Source: Enoplolaimus lenunculus
Taxonomy: Eukaryota > Nematoda > Enoplea > Enoplida > Thoracostomopsidae
Assembly: GCA_030248215.1 (NCBI GenBank)
Contig: JASANG010001213.1
Coordinates: 211,201-275,200, forward strand
Length of the DNA stretch: 64,000 nucleotides
Direction of reading: 5' to 3'
Shown here piece after piece: positions 46,101 through 57,105 of this stretch. The first letter of the stretch is position 1. Each line of letters begins with the position of its first letter. The translations under genes and the position numbers were made by a program. The notes beneath the pieces are model-generated. The model saw only the letters and a list, made by a program, of their open reading frames with translations, was not told where the DNA came from and searched no databases.

Positions 46101-49100
46101 TTATAGTTGGGTTCACCCGTTAAGACCAACATTTTTCAAGTCCTGCTCAAATTGTCATTTTCGAGATCGTGCTTTTCGGTGTATACTTTGGATAAGAACA
46201 AAGTCATAAGAATTAAGAGATTACAGCTTAAAAACCACTATACCAGTTCTTCTTTATCTGGCGGATATGTATCATAATCGTATCCGTAAGGGTAGAACCA
46301 ATATTGGCCGTATGAATGCAGCGTTATATACGCGTCAATTTCGTGTTTTCGTTGCTCTATAAAATCACGTATGTTACGAGCTTCGATTTCGGACCACACA
46401 CGAGGCCCTCGATAATCTTCACGGCACGGCTCTGAGCTGCTTCCGATGTCTGAAGATTATGGTAACAGATGTATACAGCCAGTCTCCAGCAAGTGAGGAA
46501 CCGAGTCGAAACTGCGGGTAGCGAGAAAGGCGTGCCCGAACCGGTCGAGATTTTCGTTTTTCCGGGCCGAAAATGTTATCAAAAGCATTAAAATAGTTCT
46601 ATGCTAGGAAAAGTTTTCAGCGGCAGCGTTTTAAGCCAAATATTTGTAAAATCAAACATCTCTTCCAAACACAGAAGGAAATATACTGAGTCGTTCATTT
46701 TATTTTGTGTCCGCCATGTATGCAAATTCAAGCTACATTTGCACAATGGAAATCAAATTTGGAAGTTGTTTCAATTTGTTTTTTCTATCTGTTAATAAAA
46801 TAGCTGAGTAGTAACTGGACTGCAATAGACTATATTATATTTGACAATTTGTAGCAGTGTTAAAATTGAAGCTGTTTTTACTCAGTTTCAATATTTGCTT
46901 GCTACCTGTTTTCTATTATTAATGCGTAGTTGAAAAATGGCGTCTCTAATTTCACATGGGTGACGCCCTGGCCGCGTAAAAAATCTTTACTCATTTACAA
47001 CTTCTTCTCTAACTGTTTCAAGCTGAAAACTTTACTGATACGTAGCCACCTCCGACCGTGTATAAAATAAAATAACCCAATTAAATATTTTTACCATTTC
47101 CAGTTCCGTATTTGTATCCAAAATTCCGGTTCAAGTCCACACCATGACAGCATCGATGAACACACGGGTCTCCAACATACGCGTAAATGTCGGTCACGCA
47201 TTTGCAGTGTGGACCGGACCGTGTTCTGCGCCATAGGCGGTCCTGAAATTTCAGGCTGTATTATGCAGCAGAAGCGGTCATATGTGCAAATATTGTTTGT
47301 TGTTCGCAGCACAGCAGTGGAGTAGGCTCTGGTTTTGGAGTAATCTTTTCCTTAGATTTAGTCTTAGTTTTAGCTTTATATGCTTTCAACTCTTGCGATA
47401 AACGTTTAAGTTCGTCGTTCGGCGCAAACTTATTTTTTCGATGAGGCTCAGGTGTAGGTTATAGGCGTCAGGTTAATCTTAGGCTCCTGAAAGTAACATT
47501 GACCTAGATGTCTGCAATAATCACAGGATAGGTATGAAATTATGTATGTAACGTATACGTACATTTTTAGGAATGAATCAGTACCTACCGACCAATCTCC
47601 AAGGTCTTGTACACTTTCCGACTCACATTTAAGATTTCACGGGGTCGTCAGAAGGCTTCAGCCCTTTCAACATTTTTGTTCTACCCGCTTTTTAGGAAAA
47701 TAGTTAGTTCTTAGCAATTTATAGTTGATTTTTACAATTACCCAGCAGAGTGGACGGCAGAAGCTTGTTTTAAAATGTAGTTTGTTTGTGTTTATAAGAT
47801 TTTGCTACAATTAAATTTCAAGACAATTTGTATTAATAAAATTTTAAAGAAACATATCTTTCAATTTAATACAACATTACCGTATTGATCGAATGTTCAT
47901 ATCCGTCTGGATTGGCAACGGGCAAAATGTAAAAATCAACTTTGCTCAACAAGTTTACGTAACGTTCGTCTCCATTCGCGAAGCCTTCAACGAGCTAAAA
48001 ATAAAAGGTGTACAGGATTTTACTGTACAGATGTGATTGCGGCCATCGACTCGAATGCTTCATCTTGTACTCGAGCGTCATGCTCTTATAGTCGACCTGT
48101 ATAATGGTGAATACATCTCCCCCAACTGTCCTGCTATTCGAATTGCAGCTTTAAATTCGATCTCAGATGAAATTGAAAATATTCCTGCGCGAAAGGTCTA
48201 AGCACAATTTAGGCAAGTTATAAAGGCATATTCTTTGTTATAAGTATAGTTTTCGTGTTGTACCATGTGATTCATGTGACTGTAAAAGTTACAACACGGG
48301 TGAACAAAATTAAGCTCGTAATGGTTATAATATGGTGCTAGATTTTGAGGATAGAATGCTTACTTTATCGAGCATGTAAGACGCAACGGCGTGAGAAATC
48401 CATTCACGTGCATGGAAGCCGCCATCAATAAAAATGGCTCTTCGGCCTGGGCCTGTGGATAGCTAAAATCGTTAGTAACACTGATTATAACAGTGTTTTA
48501 AAAATCAGAATGCTTAATGAAACCTAAGCCTAAACCTAAACTTAAGCCTAAAAAACAGGACGAAACTTTATTTGAAAATGTTTAGAAATTTTATACAAAT
48601 ACAGTATTAAATTTTCAAAGACACATTAACATAACTCATGAATCAGTTGTTGTCCAAAAACTTTGACTTGTCTTGAATGCAAGATATCAGATTCTGAAAA
48701 TTTTTTAGAAATCTGTGGCTGAAATTTTTAACACTTAAACGTCACAAATTTAAGAGTGTTTCATAAACGATTAAGACTAATTTGTTCTGGAATACAACAC
48801 AAATATGTCTGAAATATGAGAAAAAAATGTCTGAAATAGAAGACTTGTGTTGCTGATTTTTTAGACATAGATGTCTTAGAAACAAGATTTGCCAGAGAAG
48901 TCGTCTTCAAATTTGGGAGTTAAGCTCAACCAAATTCCCTAATTTTACCACCTAAAATACGTACAAGACGTAAACTTAAATTGGGCACCGTGAGCTCATC
49001 CCCAAATTTCTTTGAAATTCGATTGACAATTTGCTTTAAGTGTGGAAGCATTAGCCTGCACCACGCCAAAAACTTTCAGTTACTTAACTATTTATTTAAC

Positions 49101-52100
49101 ATAAATACATTGTTATAAACATCAGTTAATTGCTTAGCGAATACTTAATGCAGGGTTCACGTTATAACTGGGGCAGTTCGGAACTCGTTTTGTCCCATGT
49201 TGATTCGACGTCAACATAAAATTTTGCGACCTACAAATGAAGTCAAATTTCAAACCTCAGCATCACATGACATTCTACAAGACAAGAAAGCTAAATAGTT
49301 TACCACAACTTTGCACACTTTTTCAAACATATCATATGATACTTACAGACAATATTTTGAATATCATATGACACTGCAGTACAAACAGTAAATGTCACAT
49401 CTTGATAGCAGACAATTTAAATTTTTTAAATTTGATAGCGGATCAACTAGGAGACTAAATGTTACGTGCTATTGTGATAGTGACAAGATGCGTATCCCAC
49501 TGCCCCGGGTATAACATGAACCCCGCATAAGTAAAACATATAATTAAGCAAGTTTTCAGAAACCCAACCATTGTGTTACATTTTTCGTAATTGGTATTTT
49601 TACCTACCGTGCACATATACATATAAAACGTCAATTTGATATAAAATGTGTAATATTAAAGAAAAACTGCGTTATGTTTTTAACACAATTAACCTGATTC
49701 TGGTTTTGGTTTACCTGGACGGCATACATACTGCGTCGTTTATTGGTTCGGCCGAGATAATGCCGCTTGACAAACCAATATTTACGTTCTAAGTCGATTA
49801 AATGTTGATTTATCTAAAATTTCGGATAATATAATCTTACATTATATTTTATTATATGAATCAAAATTTATTAATAAATCTATCGCTCAACTGGTAATAG
49901 GTGGTACTGTTGAGTAAGGTTGCTCATATCTGAAACTGACACTCAAATGGCTTTTATCACCAGTTAGCACAAAGTTTTTAATTGATTCCGCAATGACTTA
50001 CGACCAAGACCGATTCCAAAAAAGACACTAATGTATGTCTCATGCAGCCCTGTGCTGCAGAAGTTCTGAAGATTTTGCTGTGCAAATTGTTCATCACAAG
50101 CTCATATATATAAATGCTTTTCTAGCTTGATTGGAATAAACTTACTCATTGCAGTGATATCATTTTTTTAATAATTCAATAGAATTAAACGCGAGCAGCA
50201 AATGTTAAACTTGAATCATTGGTTTCGGTTTCTATACCGCTGCGATGTTAAAATGTTAAATTCATACCGTACTCATATCCAGAACGGAGCATGGTGTTTG
50301 CCTCCCGAGGAAAATTCTGCCATTTTAAAACAACGCAATGGTCTCTAAGAAAAATATTGGGGACCCCAATGGCATGCGGAGTTGGCCGTATACAGGCTTG
50401 ATCCCGGCTCCTATTTCAATTGAAAATAAATTTTGCACTGGTTGACTTTAATAATTTGAAGTAAAATACCTGATCAAAACTGTTGTATTTGTTAACATCA
50501 TAGCCATAAATTCGCCGTTTACGAATTCGATGAAAGTCTTTGTTTACATGTCGTTCTCGGTCTATTAAGCTGAAATTTGCAATACCTAAACTAGTGTCTA
50601 CGTTTAGCGAAAGCCTAAACCTTAGCTAAAGCAGCAGAAATTTATCGGTGTAGAAAGTTATTACTGTGTCAAGAATAAGCCTGGTAACTTAATGTGTCGC
50701 AAAATTTGTTATATATTCTCAACGGATTATATGGTTGCGTCGCACCTTGCTTTTATGCGCCGTTCACAATAATTTTGTCAACGTTGCCACAAAATCTCTT
50801 CTATAGACCACGGCTATCCGGTGTTCATTTTTAAATTGACTTCGTGATAGAACTGGTCTATTATGATTTTGTGGCAACGTTGACAAAATTATTTTGAACT
50901 TAGCATACGGTGGTAACAAAACATTTTATTAAAAATTAAAAATCCTTATCAAACTTTCAGATTCATATATAACAAAATTGAACGTATACTCTTGCACGTT
51001 ATCAATGGTAACACGATATTGTATGTGAACACGGTCGAGAAATTGAACAAGCGATTCAGTTTGCCGAGGTCCAACCATAACATCGGACGTGTCGTTGAGA
51101 GCACTGCTTCGTTTCCAAAAATCAATCTGAAAATAATTTTTAAACTTTTTAAAAAATTAGATTGTAAATTTTTTAAAATTTATTACCTGAAATATTTATT
51201 TACCAGATTTGGTACGCTGTTTTAGGTATTCATGCTAAGATGGGCCCGCATATTGGCGGTGGCTTTAAATTAGCTAATTTACGGATATCCTAAATTTAAC
51301 ACAATGTTGATGTTTACATTGCGATGTCTTAAATTTTAGAAGAAAAATGAAATTGGGCACATTATCACTCACTTCCCAATGACGATCGACATAGCGTAGC
51401 AAATCAAGATCAGCTTCGGTTTCAGGAATAATTGTTACGACTTTGTACCTAAAACATTATTTATTTATTTATTTTAAGTAGAATTAAATCTGCACTTCTA
51501 AATAGGTCTGCCATTGTGCAAGGACCAGAGGGGACGTCTCTTCCTTTGCCGACATCTTCGTCACTCTGGCAAAAAATTTTCCACAGCTTTAAAAGAATTG
51601 TGTAAGGAATTTTTTTGCCCTGTTGATACATCATAGTTAACAATAGCAGTTACCCACCTGTTCCTATGTAAAGATCAGGGGCGAAACGTTTTTCTACGGA
51701 ATCGCAGTAGGGTAAGCTTATACCTTTAGATTAATTTTTTGCTTAAGACTTAGGTTTAGGCTTGAGCATAAGAATATGCTTATACTACTGTAACGGACTT
51801 CTTCTGTACCATTCTGCCAGCCTCTAAAAACGTTCAAATAAAACCCGGTATTTTTGTGTTCGTACAGCCATGTTCGATTTGCGATGATCTAAACTTGACA
51901 TTTATGGATTTCAGCACATTAACACCCATATTTTGCTTTCTAATTTGAAATTAACAAATCTTCACTTAGCCCTAATGAAGCTTGAAGCACCTTTTTTAAA
52001 TAAATACGGTAAATACGGTAAAAAGCCACTAATTAAAAACTTATTAGACCACTAAGTATAGCGCTAGTTTGAAACTAATTTCGTTTGATGTTTAAGCTCT

Positions 52101-52235
52101 GTGATTCCCTGCAATTAAGGTCTTTCCTTTAGCCTCTACTGACCCGGTGTAATCTTTGTAGTTATGAGGCGGTTGAAGCATACAAGTAACCGCTTGTACC
52201 ACCATCGCAATGACTAGAAACCGCATCGTAAACAT
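42711..52235 (-). CDS. Secreted M14 metallocarboxypeptidase, CPB-like, complete, 11 exons
   Basis: Exons: 52235-52144, 51448-51373, 51126-50990, 50569-50470, 49813-49715, 48462-48364, 47994-47881, 47242-47095, 46449-46244, 43974-43890, 43654-42711; all in frame, 699 aa. Order: signal peptide (FLVIAMVVQAVTC, about 1-18); M14 propeptide (YKVVTIIPETEADLDLLRYV, then DFWKRSS, VMVGPRQ) about 32-120, ending in a dibasic RIRKRR processing site; catalytic domain about 121-450. Active-site residues by family pattern: zinc ligands His185 and Glu188 in HAREW and His333 in ITLHSYGQ, the RLWRRTRS and VDLNRNF substrate motifs, and catalytic Glu408 in YCIELRP. Asp393, at CPA position 255, predicts cleavage of C-terminal Lys/Arg as in carboxypeptidase B. 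Unusually, Asn386 stands where CPA has Tyr248. The tail carries a Thr tract (507 to about 581), an Asn tract and a basic end (KSKNSRSGKRKKRLRGWKW). Secreted zymogen; physiological substrate unknown. Confidence 0.96.
42930..43292. repeat. AAC/GTT trinucleotide repeat within the carboxypeptidase coding exon
   Basis: On the gene's strand it reads mainly as ACA (Thr) over about 43292-43070 and as AAC (Asn) over about 42990-42930, so the same unit is used in two phases. Poly-Val, poly-Leu and Gln-rich frames across it on either strand are artefacts. Confidence 0.92.
44039..44273. mobile_element. Palindromic AACTCA-rich MITE (copy 2)
   Basis: CACTGTAAATTACAGTGAG at the left and CTCACTGGAATTTGCAGTG at the right, with CA on both sides in place of TA. 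It lies in the intron between carboxypeptidase exons 9 and 10. Confidence 0.75.
44304..44841. mobile_element. TIR element flanked by TTA, ends TGGAGCATCCACGTTATAAC
   Basis: TGGAGCATCCACGTTATAAC at the left is repeated inverted as GTTATAACGTGGATGCTCCA at the right, with TTA next to both ends. The 3-b TTA duplication fits PIF/Harbinger-type elements. No transposase is recognised in its 538 bp. Confidence 0.8.
45388..45569. repeat. Tandem duplication, TTTTGCCTTTTGGTTGACTG units
   Basis: Two units share CTCTTTTGCCTTTTGGTTGA and TGTACGCATACGATTTT. Each adjoins a CACATGAATATTTTCTATTT tail that belongs to the SINE family seen just downstream. Confidence 0.75.
45620..45820 (-). repeat. tRNA-derived SINE (copy 1)
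   Basis: On the minus strand: a leader CCTCGGGCTCGAGCGTCAAG-like block, then a tRNA-like core with A box TATAGCTGAGTGGTGATGG and B box GGAGTTCGAATCC, a CCTCCCAC anticodon-loop-like segment (tRNA-Gly-like), then a tail with GAAATAGAAAATATT. It matches 56205-56405 in the opposite orientation. Confidence 0.8.
48060..48205 (+). repeat. tRNA-derived SINE (copy 2), diverged
   Basis: CGAGCGTCATGCTCTTATAG, a worn A/B-box core and the tail ATCTCAGATGAAATTGAAAATATTCC follow the order of copy 1. It lies in the intron between carboxypeptidase exons 6 and 7. Confidence 0.65.
48505..48575. mobile_element. Fragment of a telomere-repeat element
   Basis: AAACCTAAGCCTAAACCTAA and ACTTAAGCCTAAAAAACAGG. Only the core is recognisable. 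Confidence 0.45.
49149..49527. mobile_element. TIR element flanked by TAA (copy 2 of the TTATAAC-end family)
   Basis: TGCAGGGTTCACGTTATAAC at the left and GTATAACATGAACCCCGCA at the right, each next to TAA (49146-49148 and 49528-49530). It lies in the carboxypeptidase intron just after the exon at 49813-49715. It is related to 15049-15711. Confidence 0.8.
50766..50895. mobile_element. Hairpin element, 32-bp perfect-type arms
   Basis: AATAATTTTGTCAACGTTGC with CACAAAATC at the left is inverted as GATTTTGTG with GCAACGTTGACAAAATTATT at the right. About 65 bp lie between the arms. It is in a carboxypeptidase intron. Confidence 0.8.
51665..51825. mobile_element. Telomere-repeat element in reverse orientation
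   Basis: TTTTTTGCTTAAGACTTAGG and GGTTTAGGCTTGAGCATAAG are the inverted core, followed by TTATACTACTGTAACGGAC, which is the inverse of the CGGAACAGTAGTATAAG block found next to the left end in other copies. It lies in carboxypeptidase intron 1. Confidence 0.6.
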
Positions 52236-52290
52236 TGGATTTAGTTAGCAATTCATATTTTCTAAAATTCAAATTTAGTATTATTAGTGT
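52236..52290 (-). promoter_or_regulatory. Splice acceptor 26 bp before the carboxypeptidase start
   Basis: The minus strand reads TTTGAATTTTAG with AG at 52263-52262, leaving 26 bp to the ATG. It may be a trans-splice or cis-splice acceptor. The upstream gene's presumed stop is only 205 bp from the ATG, a spacing typical of nematode operons. Confidence 0.35.
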
Positions 52291-52440
52291 TTGGGTGTAG
52301 CTTTAAGGGTAGGCATGAAATCCATGGTCCCATCTAATGTTTACTGAAAAATATATATGTGTTTTGTTAAAAACTAAAAGCTCGCTGGTACACAACGACT
52401 TTAGACAAACATTATTTTACGTTTAATTGGTGGGGTCTGC

Positions 52441-52567
52441 CTAAAAACTGCTGAGTACTAAGGAACTTGAGTCGGAGAAAGCCGCATATACGACTTCTGT
52501 CTGACACTCAACTGATTCGAATTTACTGATTTTGATCGTCACGTCCGGTTCCTCGCACGGCACGTCC
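52441..52567 (-). CDS. Likely terminal exon of an upstream minus-strand gene
   Basis: After a TTTGACACAG acceptor the frame runs 41 codons to a TAG at 52443-52441, starting DVPCEEPDVTIKISKFESVE and ending SDSSSLVLSSF. One base precedes the first full codon, so the prior exon should end in phase 2. No family is recognised and no upstream exon could be joined with confidence; candidates near 55566 and 58064 do not fit phase cleanly. An internal GTAAAT donor-like site would shorten it to 14 codons. Confidence 0.5.
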
Positions 52568-54432
52568 CTGTGTCAAATCAAAAACCCGTCTTCAATTCTA
52601 ATTCAAGATCGGTCGGGCGAATGCTACACAGTTACAGAACAAGACTAACATTATAAAAAAATTCTTTGAGTTCAACTTATAACCATTTCGGTGCTTTATT
52701 CGTTCTCCATCCGTCACGGAATTTCAACAAGTTTGCTATAAGCGATAGCCAAAATTGACTATATTTTCAGAAACGGTCGTTTATGTTGAACGCAAATAAA
52801 AAACCAGTCTAAAAATTATAAAATTTAAAACTTAAAAGTTTCGGGACGACAGTAAGAAGAACGCTTTTTGAAAACTTAATTTTCTTTCAGCTTTAAATAT
52901 CACTAACACTAAACAAAGCAACTTTTCCTAAACATAACATAGCGATCGGCAGCTGCAAGTATTTTTAAAGGAACATTCCGACTGACCAATCAAACTGCAT
53001 GCGCAAGAAATTCAAGCGACTTGCAACTGCATTCACAAGTGCGAATTACATTAAATAGCATGAATTCCAATGAAAATTTGCAGCTGCAAAAAGTTCAAAG
53101 CTGTTTTGCGCCCCAAAGTAGCACATGCAAGTTGCGAGTGCAAGTCTTTCCTGCAAAAACTTGCATGTGTGGCATAGGGCTTTAAACTATGATTTTTGAT
53201 GTTGTTATGGTTGTTGGTGTTATGATTCCACCGTCTTTATGTTCAACCATGTTTCTTAAACTAGGAATTGGTAAATCGTTAACCTATGATTCAATAACGA
53301 AATCTTTGCAGTGAGTGTCGTTCAAGTCCCATATCGGCGCTTAACCAAAGCTATTTAATAGCTCCAATATAAAGTACAAATTAAATATAAATGCGAGCGC
53401 AAAAATTAAAAGTATAAAATTTATTGAAAGAACCACACAAAAAACAACATAAGTCTTCCTTCGCAGACTCCTGTTGACGTTGGTTTTATTTCACCTAAAG
53501 TTTGTCACTAAACTGACACACAAACACTCCGAGAGAGTTTTTTTCTATCAAATTTAAGTGTATTTTATTTAAACATGTGTATATTAGGGGCGTAACCAGG
53601 ATTTAATTTCGAGAGCGAATTACCTCATGTAGAAGTTTTTACGATGGGAGTAGCGAACGAGAAAAAACCTCAATCTTGTACAAGGGTTCATTTTTGCAAA
53701 ATTTCCCAAAATTTAGAGATATATTGCTATATCCCTCTCTTGTATGCTCCATTGCTGAGTATATGTTAAAAGCGGGGGGGGGGAATAAACAGCAGCGGGG
53801 GAGAGGTTGCAAATTGCCACCCGAGAGCAAAATTTTCGCAACGTGTTTTACAATATTACTACTACTTTGCTGATAATAAAGACATTTCGGGTGAAATGCG
53901 TGAAAAATCAATTCAACAGTGAATACAATTAATAATTTGGAGTTAAATTTTTGTTTTCTCAATTTTTAAGTGAATATTTTAAAACTTTTTGTGTTAAACA
54001 TTTTAAGACAATTTTCGTTATATAATCTCTTAAATTTGTTAAGATGAAGCGGGGTTCAAGTCGTTTCTATAATTGGACGAAAATGTCTCTCATAACTTTA
54101 AGAGCAGTTGAATTGTTTTAATACAGATCTAAATTTACTAATTTGTTCGTCATAAAGAAGTGAGTCAAATAAAACCTTCATTCAATGATACAAAAATTAC
54201 AAGACGAGTTGTTGCTGAAGATATTTAATTTGAGAATACAGTGTCTTCAATTAAAGAATCCAACCAATCAACCTGATTTAAAAGATTAGAACAATACATA
54301 CATCCTAGTATATAACTCGTTATTGTTGCTAGGGTTTCTGTTTATTAAAGGAGTACACCAAGAATTAATATACCATTCACCTAAATCCATTTTCCTCTGC
54401 CCAGATATATTTCGGCTGTACTGTTAATTATA
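52568..54432. other. Mostly repeat-derived intergenic or intronic sequence
   Basis: 52941-53183 is a copy of the ATTCACACGTG MITE family (right end AAAAACTTGCATGTGTGGCA plus TAGGGCT). A frame at 53639-53962 on the minus strand has no family resemblance. Nothing else is recognised. Confidence 0.35.
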
Positions 54433-54576
54433 AGGGCCTGCCAACTAAGTCACGATTACTTTGAGACTTGGGAACTTAGGCTAAGGTTTAGGATTCGGTT
54501 TATGTTTAATACGCTAAGGTTTGTTACGCTTAGGTTTAGCTCATTAGGATTATAGGCTAAGGCATGTTAGGCAGGT
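54433..54576. mobile_element. Element with GGCCTGCCAAC ends and a TTAGGC-like core
   Basis: GGGCCTGCCAACTAAG at the left and ATGTTAGGCAGGTCTC at the right are inverted repeats. Between them are GAACTTAGGCTAAGGTTTAG and ACGCTTAGGTTTAGC. The termini differ from the main family although the core is of the same kind. Confidence 0.65.
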
Positions 54577-54999
54577 CTCTATATTTACCATGGGGCAATA
54601 TATTCATGGACGGAAAAGTTTTTGTAAATGCATTATAGGTGATCGTTTAACAAACACCTCGGGCTGCGCCCCTGGTACAAATAGCAAAACTACTGTTTAC
54701 TTCGCAACAATAAAATCCGCAAAAAACCAGCATGAACTCTGTTTCTTAAAACTAATGATCGTTAAAATTTTAACTATGAAAATAAAATAATTTAAGAGCA
54801 AAAACTTTGTGTGAATTTAAGATATTAAAATGTGATTTGAAAAAACGAAGCAGAAACAATTTTCGGGTGTCATTAATAGCGCCGCTTCCTAACTCGGCAA
54901 CGAAAAGTTCATTATTGAAAAATGTTGCAATTTTCACGTAGATTATGAGCAAATTAATAACGAATCTGATTTTAAAATTTTCAACCTGGCCGAATTATG

Positions 55000-55190
55000 C
55001 AATTTAATTTTACGGGCGGCAGAGACGGGGGTGGAAATAGGCTTCGGTTTCAGGTTATTTTTTGCTTAGTCTTTGGGCTAAGCTTAGGTTTATACTTTCT
55101 TCAACGATTAGGCTTAGGCTTATGCTTAAGAATATGCTTATTAATCTACAGTTAAGGCCCTAAAAGTAACATAGGCCCGAAATCCGATTT
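55000..55190. mobile_element. Telomere-repeat element, reverse orientation, subfamily 2
   Basis: TTTTTTGCTTAGTCTTTGGG, GATTAGGCTTAGGCTTATGC and AAGAATATGCTTATT are the inverted core. The end GGCCCTAAAAGTAACATAGG resembles the subfamily seen at 6360-6540. The other end is worn. Confidence 0.6.
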
Positions 55191-56204
55191 TAGCTCCCTG
55201 TTCGTGAACCCCTCAAACCTTTATAACAATTACTCATTGCTGCAAAAAAATGCTAATGAGGATATGCTTTCAAAATAAACATAGCCTTACCTGGTGGGGG
55301 TCAATTCATCATTTTAAAACTCCCTTAACAGCTAAAATAATTCCGCAACCTCTTGGTTTAATACTAATACAGTTTTGGCCTAGTCCTACACCTAGGAATT
55401 GGCTACAGAGAGCTTAAGAAGATTCATAGTGAGCATAGAAAAAATATTCGCAACATAGAATTTTCTCGGCGGCAGCGCTCATGGAACATTTTTGGACTAG
55501 AGATTCGAAGACGTTCGTAGGAAGGTGGCGTATTTACCACAGTCCCCGGCGAAGTTGCAGTCTTGTCTGAAACAGACAACAATTAAAATGCCTCAGAATT
55601 ATCAAGGCAGTTCTGCTACATATCAAGAAACCACAGAACTGATTTAGGCAACAAGACTGGTAATATCTGAAAACTAAATAGTAAAGTCTGAAACTAATGC
55701 TCATATTCTCAAATGTGTATAGCAACTATCATCAGTTAGTAGGTTTTCATACTCGCTCAATTTTTCAGTTGCTGAACTCAAAATTTGAACCAATGTAGAG
55801 CAAATCAAATTGACAAATGTGTCAAATTTTGAAATTCAGGATCCACGGGCCCGATAGTTACAAGACCTATCACCACCTGGTAATGGCTGCTACAAACATT
55901 TAAGAATACGGACTTAAATTATAAACGTTACTTTCTAATACCTATTATGGTTATGGAATTAGATTGTCTACCACCGGTGAATAAACTTACAGTTAATGCC
56001 AATGTGTAGGTGTTAAACCTTTCCAGCATATAGTGTACTACAAGCAACTGAACTGCAAACTGTGTTTGCGCAATAAATAACAAATTGTTTGCTTGAGAGA
56101 AAAAATTTTCAGTTTACTATCTTTAAGCAAAAAATTTTCAGTTTACTATCTATAACCAACTCAGCGCAGTGTACTCAGCGCAGTGTATATACGTTAAATA
56201 ATAT
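55191..56204. other. Possible exon-like island, otherwise nothing clear
   Basis: On the minus strand, after a CTGTTTCAG acceptor at 55567, a frame reads KTATSPGTVVNTPPSYERLR and stays open to about 55430. It is richer in GC than its surroundings. It may belong to the same gene as the exon at 52567-52441, but the junction phases do not agree. Confidence 0.3.
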
Positions 56205-56405
56205 ATATCGCACCGTGTTTAACAATTGCAACAGGTATACAGAGTACTAAATCACCACAAGACGTGAGAGCCTCCTCGGGCTCGAGCGTCAAGCTCATAT
56301 AGCTGAGTGGTGATGGTATACGCCTCCCACCTCAGTCACTGGAGTTCGAATCCTAGCATAAATGTAGGTTTCAGATGAAATAGAAAATATTTATGTGATA
56401 AAGTG
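56205..56405 (+). repeat. tRNA-derived SINE (copy 3), best preserved
   Basis: Leader GAGCCTCCTCGGGCTCGAGC, tRNA-like core at about 56293-56357 (A box TATAGCTGAGTGGTGATGG, B box GGAGTTCGAATCC), tail CAGATGAAATAGAAAATATT. Similarity to 45620-45820 extends upstream of the head to CACCGTGTTTAACAATTG. Confidence 0.82.
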
Positions 56406-56469
56406 TTAAATACACGTATATACGTGTAGATAAAAATCTCAACGAGGCTGAATACAAATTGTCCCGTAG

Positions 56470-56605
56470 CGTTTGACTATCAAGCTCCTCTGGCTGAGTG
56501 CTGATAGTAAACGCCTACCATCCGAAAGTTCGCGCTTCGAACCCCAACTTTAAATGAAATGTCTGATGATATAGAAAATATTCATACAGGGCCGTATTAA
56601 ATTTA
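56470..56605 (+). repeat. tRNA-derived SINE (copy 4), diverged
   Basis: AAGCTCCTCTGGCTGAGTGC, GCGCTTCGAACCCC and a tail ATAGAAAATATTCATACAGG keep the order of copy 3, which lies about 70 bp upstream. Confidence 0.65.
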
Positions 56606-56744
56606 CCCTAAAACGGATGTTTATGCCGAAAATCCAAACTAAGAGCTGATTAGTCGTCTACCGTATCAAAGTAGCTGTCAATCAATAAAGTAGTCGATTA
56701 TACGGTTGTATATATTAAGGAGGAATAGTGGTATCTTACACGTG

Positions 56745-56905
56745 CAGGCCCGAAGAAAAAGGGGGCCATCAGGGCTTCAGATCCCTTGGATTAATTTTGG
56801 CCCCTTAGAAAACTTTAAATCTTGCTTGTAAGTTATTGAAAACCCGTATACACCCCTCTTGAAAAATTTTTCGCCCCCTTAGGAAGGTGAGCTGGCTAGT
56901 TTTGT
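56745..56905. mobile_element. Short TIR element with GGGCTCGTAGCCAG-like ends (copy 2)
   Basis: Matches 36839-36999 in order (GGCCCCTTAGAAAACTTTAA, CCCCCTTAGGAAGG, GAGCTGGCTAG) but its ends are more worn. Confidence 0.55.
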
Positions 56906-56928
56906 AACCCGAAAAGAGAGCGGTTCCA

Positions 56929-57105
56929 ATTTTGAGTCCCAATCAATAGGAGTCCGTTTCCCTACTAAGAGTCCGTAAGCGGATAGAGTCCCTAAACCCT
57001 AATCCCTAATTGTAGTGCATAAATGACTCCAGTACCAAAAAGGTGAGTTCGAATCTTATGTTTAAAAGCATACTTAAGTTTTGAAAGAACATTACTACAA
57101 GTAGT
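56929..57105. repeat. Dispersed repeat, copy 3 of 3
   Basis: TTGAGTCCCAATCAATAGGA, AAGCGGATAGAGTCCCTAAA and GCATAAATGACTCCAGTACC match the copies at 5572 and 9447. Confidence 0.7.

Noticed and set aside
47091-47312. 73-codon minus-strand frame
   Set aside because: It is another frame of the carboxypeptidase exon carrying RLWRRTRS and VDLNRNF.
49715-49813. Duplicated or mutually exclusive version of the exon at 50569-50470 (shared LIDRER/LIDLER)
   Set aside because: Phase 0 on both sides and alignment to the first helix and strand of the catalytic domain (up to GRTNKRRSMYAVQ) show that it is the next constitutive exon.
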